Below are positions 10,277-21,696 of a stretch of DNA of 64,000 nucleotides, piece by piece. Source of the stretch: Clonostachys chloroleuca (taxonomy: Eukaryota > Ascomycota > Sordariomycetes > Hypocreales > Bionectriaceae). How positions within the stretch are numbered: position 1 is the first letter of the stretch; every line of letters begins with the position of its first letter. The notes under the pieces were generated by a model, which was given only the letters and a program-made list of their open reading frames with translations, searched no databases and had not been told where the DNA came from. The stretch lies in contig JBANAY010000001.1 in NCBI GenBank assembly GCA_037952775.1, positions 5,332,001 through 5,396,000 of the forward strand. The letters run 5' to 3'. Position numbers and translations under genes: made by a program.

Positions 10277-12777
10277 ATGACAGACACCTCAGGTATTTCT
10301 ACCAGCTCAAATATGTGCTCCATTGCCATCTAACCTGCCTGTAGAAGCGGACACCATCCGCATTCTGGTTGCGACGGATAACCATGTCGGCTATGAGGAA
10401 CGAGATGCCATTAGAAAGGACGACAGCTGGCGAACCTTTGACGAGATAATGAACCTTGCCCGCACCGAGGATGTCAGACCAAACCCACCTTCCCTTCATC
10501 GATTCCGGAATTAACATACTGCCGAATACAGGTCGACATGGTTCTTCTCGCCGGCGATCTCTTCCACGAAAACAAGCCGTCCCGCAAGTCCCTTTACCAA
10601 GTCATGCGAACTCTCCGCCAGAACTGTATAGGCAACCGACCGTGTCCTCTCGAGTTCCTCTCTGATGCCTCCGAGGTCTTTGAAGGTGCCTTCACGCACG
10701 TCAACTACGAAGATCCTGATATCAACATTTCCATCCCCGTCTTTTCGATCCACGGGAACCACGACGATCCGTCTGGCGATGGCAACTACTGCTCTCTCGA
10801 TCTTCTCCAGGCCAGCGGGCTTCTGAACTACTTTGGGCGGGTGGCCGAGGCCGATAATATCGAAGCGAAGCCGATTCTGCTACAAAAGGGTACCACGAAG
10901 CTCGCACTTTTCGGACTGAGCAATGTGCGCGACGAGCGCATGTTCCGCACGTTTCGAGACAACAAGGTTAAATGGTTCCACCCCAACGTCCAGGAGCGCG
11001 AATGGTTCAACCTCTTGGCCGTGCACCAGAACCATCATGCCCATACGGCGACCTCATACCTCCCCGAGACTGCCCTGCCCGACTGGCTCGACCTGGTCGT
11101 CTGGGGTCACGAGCATGAGTGCTTGATTGATCCCTCCCAGAACGCAGAGACGGGAATCCATGTAATGCAGCCTGGGTCGTCGGTCGCCACCTCGTTGGTG
11201 CCCGGAGAGGCTGTACGGAAGCATGTGGCTGTCGTGAGTGTGACTGGAAAGAACTTCAAGATGGAAAAGATCCCACTCAAGTCTGTACGCCCCTTTGTCA
11301 CGAGAGAGCTGGTGCTTTCCCAGGATAAGCGATTCAAGGGCCTCGACAAGAAGAAAGATAACAAACAAGAGGTCACACGGCGGTTGATGGAGGTGGTTGA
11401 CGAAATGATCGAGGAGGCCAACCAGGACTGGGAGGCTATCCAAACGGACGACGAGGCCCTTGAGGATCGTCCCTTGCCACTCATTCGGCTTAAAGTAGAA
11501 TTTTCAGCCTTGGAGGGTGGCCTGTTTGAGTGCGAGAACCCCCAGCGCTTCTCAAACCGGTTTGCGGGAAGGGTGGCCAACACCAACGACGTGATTTATT
11601 TCCACCGAAAGAAGAAGCAAGAGCGTATGCTGACCCCAGTCTCGTTCCATTTCCAAACATGAGTTAACCATTGCGGATAGGCAAAACGAATGCTACAAAC
11701 CCAACTCAGGCCCTCGAGGCGTTGAACGATAGCAGCGACGCCGTCAAGGTCGAATCTCTCGTGACGGAGTTCCTCCAAGCACAGTCTCTCAAGGTTCTTC
11801 CCCAAGGTCCGTTTGGTGATGCTGTAAACAGATTCGTGACCAAGGACGACAAGCATGCCATGGAACTCTTTGTCACAGATCATCTCACTGGCCAGGTTCA
11901 ACAGATGCTTGGGCTGGAATCGGATGACGAGGATCTCGGCAGCGCCATGGAGATCTACAAGACTAGGATGGAACAGCAGATGGCGATGGGTGCAGTGACG
12001 GCAAACATTCCTGAGCGGAGACGTGTCTTGAAGCCGAAGCCGGACACGTGGGATAGTGATTTTGATGGTGAATGGGCGAACGAGCCGGATGCCTGGACAT
12101 ACGAGGATGCAGGTCAGAGTATGGCTCCGACAACCCAACAGTCCAGCCGACAGTCTCGGGCAAAGGCATCACGGCAAGTAGTCGACGACGAGATGGAAGT
12201 GGAGGAGAGCCAACCGCCAGCAAAGACTACAAAGCGCGCGACAACTTCCAGGACCACGAGAGCAGCACCAGCAGCCAAGAAGGCGCCTGCGAAGAAAGCA
12301 CCGGCTCGGTCTACACGTGGTCGTAGGGGAACACAGCAGGTCGAGGATGAAGAAGAGGAGGAGGAGCCAGAACCAGACGTCATCATGGAATCTGATGAAG
12401 ATGTGGCACCACCGCCGCCCAGAACTACAACCAGGCAGAAAACTACAAGAAAGGCGGCACCTCCACCTGCACCAGCACCTACCCGCAGTACGCGGACTCG
12501 GCAGACTACGCTGAATTTCTCGCAGAGTCAGGCTGGAGCAACGCAGAGCAAGAGGAAGGTTGGCGGTGCTGCTCCTTTGAGATTAGCGATGATGAGATCT
12601 CCGATGATGAAGAAGACGCCTTTGAGCCGGCGCCGGCGCCAGCTCGGGCGACACGTCGGAGGGGTTAATGGGATGTGGATAGGTGTTCATTTGTTTGGGG
12701 TTCTTTTGCTGTATATGGCGAAGCGTTTGTCTATGGATGCATCGGTGGTGTTTGTGACGGGGAGATATATACCCTAA
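10277..12777 (+). CDS. mre11: Mre11 double-strand-break repair nuclease; apparent frame break in the last exon
   Basis: Model join(10277..10292, 10345..10472, 10532..11624, 11681..12777). Mre11 is the metallophosphoesterase of the Mre11-Rad50-Nbs1 complex, which processes broken DNA ends in the nucleus. Metal-binding motifs are visible in order: [35 protein letters not shown] and GHEHEC. The capping domain and Rad50-binding region follow, then an Arg/Lys/Ala/Thr-rich disordered tail ending in TLNFSQSQ. Intron 2 uses a weak GTCAGA donor, chosen because it restores the conserved [11 protein letters not shown]. Near 12,576 the expected acidic end ([17 protein letters not shown]) is in another frame that stops at 12,666-12,668. 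As written the frame runs on to 12,777 with a non-homologous tail (777 aa). One base missing in about 12,541-12,576 would give about 741 aa. Confidence 0.92.
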
Positions 12778-12962
12778 TAACATTGTAGTTCTAAATGCCA
12801 CTTCCTCGTCTTGACCATACAGCCGTTTAATAAGCTTCAATATTCTGATCTGATAATACCTGTCGCAGACCTGAAGATAAAGCAAAGGTCATGGTTATGT
12901 GCACCAACCTCCTTGGGAAGCCACACGGCAAGCCACACTTTGGCACCGCCACAGTAGCGGGG

Positions 12963-12978
12963 GATAAGATAAGATAAG
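12963..12978. promoter_or_regulatory. Three overlapping GATAAG motifs upstream of dim1
   Basis: GATAAGATAAGATAAG lies about 127 bp before the dim1 start codon, in the mre11-dim1 gap (12,778-13,104). GATA factors such as AreA bind HGATAR sites and tandem sites favour binding. Function here is inference; it could also be a chance simple repeat. Otherwise the gap shows nothing but flanking sequence. Confidence 0.4.
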
Positions 12979-13104
12979 TGTGGGGCACTTTGCTCATCTT
13001 CAGGCTTCTGTGAAGCATGAATCATCTTCAACTTGTTGGCTGCTGCACTTCGCGCATCTCGCTCTGTTGAAGCACACCAAGGACCAAACACAACTGTCGC
13101 AAAC

Positions 13105-13756
13105 ATGGGATCAGTAGTCCTTCCTCACCTCAACTCAGGATGGCACGTGGACCAAGCCATCCTGTCAGGTTTGTTGCATCCCCCCCCCCTCGTTGCCTCC
13201 GCGCATCTGCATTCATGAGCTGGGCTAACTCTTCGTTTTCTCCGACTGCAGAAGAGGACCGTCTCGTCGTTATTAGATTTGGACGTGACCACGACCGGGT
13301 AAGATAAGAGCCAGCTGCTTCATTGCATGGAGCCCAGCTCTCTATCCACTTGCTGACTTTTCTCCTTGCTAGGACTGTATGCTCCAGGATGAGGTCCTCT
13401 ACAAGATCGCCGACCAGGTCAAGAACTTTGCTGTTGTGTACCTCTGCGATATCGATCAGGTATGCTCTCCCCGGTCGCGCCATCCCCCGTGTTGCTCTCC
13501 TGACTCCTAACCGCGCCTTCAGGTTCCTGACTTCAACGCCATGTACGAGCTGTACGACCCTTGCTCCATTCTCTTCTTCTTCCGCAACAAGCATATGATG
13601 TGTGATTTCGGCACCGGTAACAACAACAAGTTAAACTGGGTGCTGGAAGACAAACAGGAGCTCATCGACATCATTGAGACTATTTACCGGGGAGCCAAGA
13701 AGGGCAGAGGTCTGGTGGTGAGCCCCAAGGATTACAGTACAAGGCACCGATATTGA
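13105..13756 (+). CDS. dim1: Dim1/Dib1 thioredoxin-like U5 snRNP protein
   Basis: Four exons, join(13105..13168, 13252..13298, 13373..13459, 13523..13756), 143 aa, the normal length for this family. The protein begins MGSVVLPHLNSGWHVDQAIL and contains FGRDHD, CMLQDEVLYKIA, VYLCDIDQVPDFN, ILFFFRNKHMM and DFGTGNNNK, all characteristic of Dim1/TXNL4A/Dib1, an essential component of the U4/U6.U5 tri-snRNP needed for pre-mRNA splicing. All three introns have good donors (GTTTGT, GTAAGA, GTATGC) and AG acceptors; the last has a CTAAC branch site. The exon joins restore an uninterrupted conserved frame, so the model is secure. Confidence 0.96.
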
Positions 13757-14122
13757 TCGGTCTCTCTCGCTGTTCTTTCAAGGGGGAGGGGAGGCTATGA
13801 AAATTCCACAACAGACTTTTGCGTTAGGCACCAGCTATTCTTTTTTCGCGGGGCGCTCGTGTTAGGCAGCAACCAATATATCCAATCTTAATGGCTGTTT
13901 GATCATTGAATGATTGTTGCCTTGGTTAAAAATATTATCACTAGATTCAGCGTCTATATGTGCTTGAAATGGCCTCATAAGTAGGGGATCGCTCTACTCC
14001 AATTATTTGGTCTTAAGAGCAATTCACCGCTCACGCTCACGCTCAACCACTGTGAGATTCTCGCCCCGCTTCTCCACTTCAACGCTGACAACGTGATAGA
14101 CACCGCAGCTTGGTCAATCGCA
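13757..14122. other. Intergenic region
   Basis: 3' flank of dim1 and short upstream region of the next gene, including an imperfect CGCTCACGCTCACGCTC repeat at 14,027-14,043. No gene seen. Confidence 0.5.
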
Positions 14123-15556
14123 ATGGGCCATCAGGCAGATAGAATTCCCTGGGAGAGCCTGGCGTCGAGCCTTGAGTGGCAGTTCGAGGCAGAGTGCTGT
14201 TTCGGCGCCACAAACTTCCACCCGCGAAGGCTCGATAACCGACAGGAGAGCTTCGTCCAGTTCGTCAACACTCTTTTCGCGAGGATCTGCGAATGCGCAA
14301 GACAAGAGCGTCTGAAATTCCCCGAAAGGGTACAAATTCCATCGCCGGAGGATATTGTGATTAGTGATGGAGTGGCTGAGAAGATCAACCCGACTATTGA
14401 GACGTGGCGGAGGGACCGCGAGCTTCGTTGCAAGCTCTATTTGATGGACGAGCCGGAGTGGGAGCAGCTTCCGAACCCGGCAGACCGGGGAGAGTTTGAA
14501 AAAATGCTCTATCAACGCGGCCATGACGGCATGGAGTATCGCCATGTGCTTCCGATTGACCAGCGTAAGATGGAGGCTTTTTTGCACGAGCACACCACGA
14601 ACGAGTGCCGAACCCTCTTTGAGATCAACGGCCCGGCACTGTTTAGTGCTGAAGTAGCCAAGACGCTCCTGATGCGTGGGGAGATGGGCACACTTCTCCA
14701 GATCTGTTCTCACCCGGGGGCATGTATCCGGACGTGGCGGGATGCGCCTAGGTGCGGGTGCTCTAAGATAGGCTGTTACGATCCATCCGAGGAGATTGGT
14801 TGGAGAAGGATGCACACCAGCGCCCTGATGTCGTACATTGTGCTGAACGTCCTGTCTTATTTCCCCGACCAACTGGGAAAGGGCTCCCAGTATCCCACCC
14901 CTGAGAAGGACTACCGCCACTCCAAGGCATACCAGAACATGGTGATCCACGCAACCGAACACAGATGGACGGCTGATGTCACTCAACTCCCCCACCGGCT
15001 GTTCTTTGGCCTTGAGAGAGGTCAGCTGAGCCCAGTCCCGAGAATGAGGGATGATGGGCCTGACGATGGTGACATCTCCCCCGAATATCCGTTCATGTCG
15101 AAAGGCTTCATGCCCTACGACCAGTTCCTGAACTGCCAATCCGAAGCAAAGGGTCATCTGCCTACTGCGGTTGACATCGCTCAGGTCAGGGCGGGACTGA
15201 TCAACCAGACGCAGCTCCCGCCCGAGCTGATCAACGATATTCTAGTGGAAGCGGACTATGACGCCCCCCAGAGCCGGCTGCGCGTCCCACACCATCCCTT
15301 CCACGCTGACAACGCGGAGGATCTGAAGACGTACATCGAATACTGTTGGGCTATACTCGTGCGGTGCGAGATGGTTGCAAGGGAACTGGGAGAGGGGATT
15401 GCTTGGCAGAATGATATTACTCGTGTCGTGAATGCTTGCTTCAACTGCTATCGCGGGCCGAGGAGCTTGGGTGCGGTTTTCTCAGGGCGGGGAATTGGTC
15501 CTGGGGCTGGACGGGATCTTTTGATTCAGTATCAGATGATCCAGAGGGTTGAGTAG
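14123..15556 (+). CDS. Hypothetical protein, 477 aa, unrecognised
   Basis: Long uninterrupted frame. I start it at the ATG at 14,123; the open frame extends 30 bases upstream only through a GTG. The protein is soluble-looking with no signal peptide or membrane segment. It is rich in Trp, Arg and Glu in the N-terminal half and has several Cys (IGCYDP, RCGCSKIGC). A short LPPELINDILVEADY segment near residue 365 recalls the start of an F-box helix but there is not enough to call a domain. No introns needed. Coding is supported by length and absence of stops, not by recognised homology. Confidence 0.7.
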   Translation: MGHQADRIPWESLASSLEWQFEAECCFGATNFHPRRLDNRQESFVQFVNTLFARICECARQERLKFPERVQIPSPEDIVISDGVAEKINPTIETWRRDRELRCKLYLMDEPEWEQLPNPADRGEFEKMLYQRGHDGMEYRHVLPIDQRKMEAFLHEHTTNECRTLFEINGPALFSAEVAKTLLMRGEMGTLLQICSHPGACIRTWRDAPRCGCSKIGCYDPSEEIGWRRMHTSALMSYIVLNVLSYFPDQLGKGSQYPTPEKDYRHSKAYQNMVIHATEHRWTADVTQLPHRLFFGLERGQLSPVPRMRDDGPDDGDISPEYPFMSKGFMPYDQFLNCQSEAKGHLPTAVDIAQVRAGLINQTQLPPELINDILVEADYDAPQSRLRVPHHPFHADNAEDLKTYIEYCWAILVRCEMVARELGEGIAWQNDITRVVNACFNCYRGPRSLGAVFSGRGIGPGAGRDLLIQYQMIQRVE

Positions 15557-16690
15557 TCTAATGTAGAAGTATATCGTGGTGGGCAACTCGAAGTGTAAAT
15601 AAGTGCGTTCACCTCCCTTCTCCCCCCTCCCCAACAACTACAGCTTAACTTCTCATCAAATACGTCTAGTCGCCATCTCAAGCTATTCTCTCCTCTTCTC
15701 TATGAATAAAATGAGAAAAAATTAATAATAATCCTCTTATCCCTGGTTTTAAATTGACGACTTCATGTTCAACTATCTTCCTATACGGGACTTCGTTCAG
15801 ACCTCAAAATTCAAACTATCCCTTTAATGATTAAGCTCTACCGAAGTTCTAGAGACCATACCCAAACCGGAGTGATAATTCGAAATTCATATAGGCCGCC
15901 ACATTCATCTCGGTCCCTCGACAGAGGAGGAAAATTCCGTTCGTATCTGTGAAACACGCTGCCTATGTGATGAATATGCTCGCTCCTAAGACCGCTTTGA
16001 AAGAGATGGTGAGGCACCCTTTGTATACATAGCGAGATTTGTATACGAACGCTTTGGTGGTTTGTACCTGGAGTCTGGCCCGTCTTTTCTACGTTGTGGT
16101 GCAGGAGGACGAAAAGAAGGAGGGTTACGCACCCCTATGCACTTGTGCGAGAGTCAAAGCCGGGATTGGCTCCCACTAGATATATATTTCAAGGATTCTC
16201 ATTAGGCTTGCTTTTCGAATGTGTTTGAACTGAACCTGTTGCCCCTGGAGGCACACCATTGCCAGGGTGTGTCCTGGACGGGATGGAGGTAATACGAAAT
16301 ACATCTATAGCGTACTTTGAAGAAAACTCAAGAGCAGGTATTGGATAAAAGTGTGAAATAACTAGTTCGGAGTGGTTCCGGGGGGTAGAGAGTGATATCT
16401 GCTTCGCTTCGGTGATGCCCTGTTGTTTTGCATGACGTAGCCAGAAAGACTTATTGAGGCACGATAAACCTTTAGCTTGTAGGACAACGAGACTTTGGTT
16501 TGTTGAACCAGAAGCAACAACAATCTGCTAATAGATACGTAATATCAGACAGTAAATAGTCCAGTCTAAATGTTTTGATTTGTCTCATTGCATAAGGTAA
16601 AGCCTCCTTTAGTAGTACATGGAGAAAATGTATTGAGCCCCTCTTGTCACCTTGGGCAAAAGGAGGATAGTATTAGTTGAACCAGTTAGT
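15557..16690. other. Intergenic region
   Basis: 1.1 kb, AT-rich between 15,690 and 15,780. No recognisable coding, RNA or repeat structure seen. Convergent 3' flanks of the genes on either side. Confidence 0.5.
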
Positions 16691-17959
16691 CTAATCTCGA
16701 ACTTCGGAGCGCCCCTCCTTCAGCTCCCACTTCCGTGTTACGGTAATTCCACCTCCGCTGTGGTTTGTGAAGTTGGACGAAGAATCGACATGGATATCCG
16801 TGAGGGGAAACTCGTCTTCGAGCCGCTCAAAGTCTCGATTCACCGGCTTCCTATTATTTGAAAAGTTCCCACGAGACTCGTGACTGGGCAAAGCTTCCTT
16901 TGACTTGCCACTCAATCCCTCGCTGTTGCCGCTTCGAGAGAAACCGAAGATGCCTGGTCCGAACATGTAGGTGAGTGCTGGCATCATAGTCGGCAGGCAG
17001 GCATTGACCACGCCCAACGCGGGCTCGAGGGCCGACCAGATGGCGATCGGAACGACGGTGTATGTGAGGTCGGTCAGATCCCAGTTCCAGATCCATATAA
17101 CTCGTAACAGCGATAGTACGCAGATGCTAACGCCGGTTAGTGCCACTTCATATCAGATGGAGGACAGGTTCGGCCTACACGATCCCTAAGCCGAACATGG
17201 CTGCAATGCTCAAGCGCTTGGCCATCGACATATGGAGACCAAGAAGTAATGGCATCGGCATTGTAACAATGATGACGTCGAGGATTAAATTGGTGATGCC
17301 CGAGACCAGATATGCAATGTTCTCGCCCTTGCAGCTTCCACCTTCGATGCTCTTGTCCCATATGAACTGGACGGGTTTGCAAACCAAGAATGCCTCCAGC
17401 ACGACACTGATGAAATATAATATAGAAAGGACCATGACCGTATAGCAGAGGCGATGGAACTTCTGGCTGGGAAAGATTAGGAGATATAGCGACAGGATCG
17501 AAAACTTGACGGAGGTATTGGATGCGGCCCAAAAAAGCTGTCCCGGGACGAATAGCTATCCACAGCCGTTAGCATTGATGGTCCTCGAATAGACTGATGT
17601 GAAACCACTATTCACCTTGAGAAATAGAGTGAGCTTGGTGGGATCCGTGGTCATGATATCTTGGAGATGTTCCCCTAATCCCGCTCTGATGCATGCTATG
17701 ACTGATCAGCACTGGTGATATTCCGCGTTTCCTCGGCCTAGAATATGATGAGGGACGGGGCTGTTCCCCTACCTGCGAATGGCATTCCCATCGAGCCTGC
17801 ACAGAATACTATGCCCAAGATGACAGCGTAGTCGTTGAAGGCGAGATCGGCTCTCTGGATGTGTCGGGACCACAGTCGAAACCCCAGAGCGGCGAGGGCT
17901 AACGCATAAAACACAGCGGCCGTCACCATGAACTCCACGGCTCCGTGCGGGAGAGCCAT
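16691..17959 (-). CDS. Rhodopsin-domain (PTH11/SAT4-like) fungal integral membrane protein
   Basis: Four exons, complement(17773..17959, 17616..17695, 17179..17555, 16691..17126), 359 aa. The start is the ATG at 17,959 (MALPHGAVEFMV); upstream only a GTG extends the frame. About seven hydrophobic segments are visible. Typical motifs of the fungal rhodopsin-domain family are present: a first helix ending in RLWSRH, FNDYAVILG, KFSILSLYLLIFP, ITNLILDVIIVTMPMPLL and an NWDLTDLTYTVVPIAIWS stretch before the last helix. The hydrophilic C-terminal tail of about 90 residues is Ser/Asn/Glu-rich. Introns have GTAGGG, GTGAAT and GTAGGC donors and AG acceptors, with every join in phase. Members are presumed GPCR-like plasma-membrane sensors, but ligand and pathway cannot be read from sequence. 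No CFEM domain is present. Confidence 0.85.
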
Positions 17960-18803
17960 GATCGGCACCGAACTAGACTGCCAGCAGCGATTTGGTGTTT
18001 GTTTGACGCGGGTCGTTCATGAGAGTTGCAAGTGGTGCGGATGTTCGCAAAAGGAAAAACGCCCACCTTTACCACAGCTACGAACCGGAAAAAGGGCAGC
18101 CACGGCAATCGATTACTTTATGAGCGAGAACTCTCCTCACCCGACTTTCTTTGTAACCAGGTCTCCGGGATATCACCCGGGAACCAACTGCCAAGGGGCC
18201 GGGGGACGGCATCTGGGAACATCTTCCCCGTTAAGTCCTTGAAACTACGGTCTTTGCCTCATCTGTGCATATGCACCTTAAAATGGTAGTGTCCTTGGAC
18301 ATCCTTACCCTTGCTGCATGGGAAGTAAGTTATGTCTAAGTGAATGGCCAAGCCGCGCGGATTTGAGACGGGCGAACCTGTCTACTGGAAACAGTGGAGT
18401 ACTTGGAAAATGTGAGAGTTGCTCTCTTTGGGCAGTTTCAAGCGAATAATAAGCTCTCTGTTATAATTCTCCTAGCCCAAGAGTGATTTCGCAGACCGAA
18501 TCAGGTCAAAAGTCATGCAACGCAACATCCAGGGTGGACTCTCCCCTGCATGGAGACCCTTGAAGTCTCCCAAACTGCGTAGTGCTTACATCTCCACCCG
18601 AATAACGTACGTGAATCCACAAGATGATTTATACGTAATGAACTAGGGCAGGCAAAGACCGGGTGAAAAGTGTGATTTTACGTACGTATGCTGGCTCTTT
18701 CCAAATTCCCCGCGGGACTTCGCTTTGCATTCAAACGAAGGCTAAACTTCACAGCATTGGAGAGAAAAAAAGGCTTCGACGACTGGGAACCTTGCTTCTA
18801 CAT
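17960..18803. other. Intergenic region
   Basis: Probable promoter of the rhodopsin-domain gene and 3' flank of the glycosyltransferase. Short random-looking open frames only. Confidence 0.5.
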
Positions 18804-20486
18804 CTATACAGACGCTTGTCCCTGAGCAGCTGCCTCCGCTATGTAGTTTGCTGCAGCGTGGCGGCCCCCGTAGTTGCGGGCCGTCTCTGCTAGAGAGCGG
18901 GCTTTGCTCTGCATGGATTTGCTCGACTCTCCTGTCAGTGCCTCCAGGAAGCCCTTGGCCAGTGATTCTGCCTCCCAATCTGGCGTTACTTCCTGCCCTG
19001 GCCATATGCCGATGCCAAGATACTCTACTGTGCGGCCTGCATTGTACAGATCAAACCACAGGGGGAGAATGACTTGAGGAACGCCAGCACTGAAGGCACA
19101 TGATCAGTAAATAAAGCCCTGAAAACATGGGAAATCCAGGTAGTGAAGCCAACTTACAAGATAGCTTCATGGAAACAGCCAGCGCCGCCGTGATGGACTG
19201 AGACGGCAATGTCGCCCGTTTGTAGCAATGAGATGGGGTCAACATTCAACCACGTCTCGACCCGGAGTCGTCCGTTGCTGATGTATTCTCTCACCGGATC
19301 GAACACTTCATCACCATATTTCTCCGCTTTGCGGAACTTCCAGAGCACCTGACTGTTCTCTGCCGAAGCCAGGACGATTCTGATAGCCTCGACCATGATC
19401 GAGGCTCGCTCCTGGGAGTACTGGACCAGGCTGCCCAGGTTCACCATCATCGTCGGGCCCTGCTTCAGCCATGAGGCAAGCTGCGGGTCTTGCTCCTCAA
19501 CGGTCACGGCATCTACCACGACGGGGCCACAGAACCTCGTGGTGTCGGGAATCACCTCAAGGGGCAAATTAGCTTCGGGAATGTTGCGATGATTGCAGGG
19601 ACTCCTGGAACACCGAAGCCCGGCTGGATTGGGTTCTTCACCCCGCGCCCTTTCAGATACTTCTGCATGGCAACGATGCGAGGATTGGTCAAGAGCCCGA
19701 CAATCATGCGTATCTGCAACCAAATGTTGGATGGCACCAAGTTCCAAGGAACGGGGTATGGGTAGCCTGATGCGAGGCTGAGGATCTAGTTAGCTAAAAG
19801 GGTCTGTGACCAAACATGAATGGGCATTGTACTCACGCAGGGTATTTCCAGAAACCGGCGCCCCATGGTTGATCCATGGCAAACAGCTCATTTGCCGTGT
19901 TTGGACTCAGAAATGTGAATCGCCGGTTGACGTTGGCCACCAAGTCCCCAGCAGGCGCGAAGACAGCATCCAGGACAATAATGGCGGGATCAACCTCCTC
20001 GACTATCTCCAGGAGGCGTTTGTAGATCGCGTAGTGCTCCTCGGGTTCCCAAGAAGTTGAGATGACACCGTAGTCTCTTAGTGTCTTCTTCAGCCCCCGG
20101 AACGCAGGAGGCGAGATCAAGTAATTAAAGTTCTTCCATTCTCGCAGGACGGCATTCGTCATGTCCAGCCCCGGCAGCTCATGAAATTCAATGGGCCGAG
20201 TGTTCGCCTCGGCGGCCGAGGAGATGCGGTTCAGCTTCTCACGGAGCTTGGGGAACGAGGCAAAGTGAATCTCAACGGAAGGGTGCTTCTCCAGGAGCGA
20301 TGTGGTCGCCGCCAGGTGCACATTAGACAGCCCGCTGGCTTCGGTAGTGATGAAGAGAGCGGTGTTGTTCCGGCCAGGCAGCACGGGTCCAGCTGGTTCT
20401 GTCCTTCCCTTGGATAGGAAGACGTAGAGTATCGACAGCCCCAGGACTATCGGTGCCAATAGGAACGCTCGATTCTTGACGGCCAT
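18804..20486 (-). CDS. UDP-glycosyltransferase (GT1 family) with N-terminal membrane anchor; one frame break
   Basis: Exons complement(19837..20486, 19158..19777, 18804..19089). The start MAVKNRAFLLAPIVLGLSIL is a signal anchor; the acceptor domain follows (TTEASGLSNVHLAATTSLLE). The C-terminal nucleotide-sugar domain has MVNLGSLVQYS, VETWLNVDPISLLQ and the UGT signature core VHHGGAGCFHEA, then GVPQVILPLWFDLYNAGRTV. Introns have GTGAGT and GTAAGT donors and correct phase. Within exon 2 the frame switches at the GGGG run 19,561-19,564: the upstream frame reads ATFPKLICPL and then stops, the downstream frame continues EVIPDTTRFCGP. One added base would join them into about 518 aa, so this is either a base-calling error or a recent null allele. 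The acceptor substrate is unknown; these enzymes glycosylate lipids or secondary metabolites. Confidence 0.82.
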
Positions 20487-21696
20487 CTTGGTGGTTCCTT
20501 ACGTCAAAAGAAGGTAATTGAAAAGCCAATCGCTCCAGGACGAGCGGTGCTCCGCCGTTGTGCTACATGCTATGGCTTAAGAGGGATACAGTGAGAGCCC
20601 ACTTTCCAAAAAATGGAACGAGCCGTTGGTTGCTGAACCTCTTAATGGGATCATGCCATTGGTGTGATGCCATCCCTGGCTGTGGAGAGCTATGCCCTGG
20701 TCCTTGTTGGATGTTGAGACAGTCTGTCAGCTTATGGAAGCGCTACTGTACGTGGACGCAGGGATAGTATCACGCCAACCCACGACCGTCAGCATCATTT
20801 CATATTCTGTTAGTCCAAGGCCAGGTACCCCTAGAGAATAACATTGCATCGTTACAAGAGGCAATTATCACTACTTTGTAATATAGTGGTGGTGTGGTGC
20901 TGGGGGGTAGCTGCTGGTTATTGCAAAGCTGAATGGGAGCATGCAGAGGTGAGCCGGGGAATCACGCCGGCCAACGAATTGCAATCCTGGACATGGGGTT
21001 CGTTCGGAGAGATCCTTCTTTGTTACGGTAGCTTCTCACCAAGGGTAATTCCCAACGTTGCTTTGCAGAGCCGAACACCTTTAAATGTACCCTGGTCGCT
21101 GTGATCGATCTCCTCCCCGCGTCATTGTGCAAATGGAGTTACCCTAGACAGTCGAGTTATGCGACGGCATCGACTGTTTCAATGGCCGGCATCTGGATAT
21201 TATAGGCCGCCATGCGACTAGTGAATGGTGAAGTGGCATTATAACTAACATCTTGAAGCACATTGAGGTTCCAAGATACAAGGCCCAAGAATCCAATATG
21301 TCATTGAGAGAATGAACAGGCATCGGATCAGGTGTTGGATTTTGGGGGCGAGATGATGCGCTAGTAGCTCAGATTCTCACTGGCTGCTGCCGTCTAGGTG
21401 ATGACCCGTGCCGCTATAGGGGCTTCGGCAACTGAATTACAGGGGGGTGCGGCAGAACAGAGCCCCTAATTTACCTCCCGCACAGGGCCGTTTGTCGCTG
21501 GCGATAAGGCACTCAGATCTCGTGACATCTTCATCTTTGATTTCGCCAGCTGTGATGCCTAAATCGCAGCCCAGCTCCTCTGCTACACCTCACCTCTACC
21601 ACATTCTGGAACCTCTCTTATCTGCTCTCAACACGTACATTTACGTTCAATTTTGGAATCGCTTCTGAAGCTGTTCACACTCCCACCACCCGCCAC
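20487..21696. other. Intergenic region between divergent genes
   Basis: 1.2 kb holding the promoters of the glycosyltransferase (minus) and the 270-aa gene (plus). No other gene or repeat recognised. Confidence 0.5.

Noticed and set aside
14114..15157. 347-codon - strand open frame overlapping the 477-aa gene
   Set aside because: Shadow of the + strand gene; no start context, and the + frame is longer and shows normal composition.
18742..19005. 87-codon - strand frame at the end of the glycosyltransferase
   Set aside because: Wrong frame for the spliced exon 3, which reads AGVPQVILPLWF and stops at 18,804.
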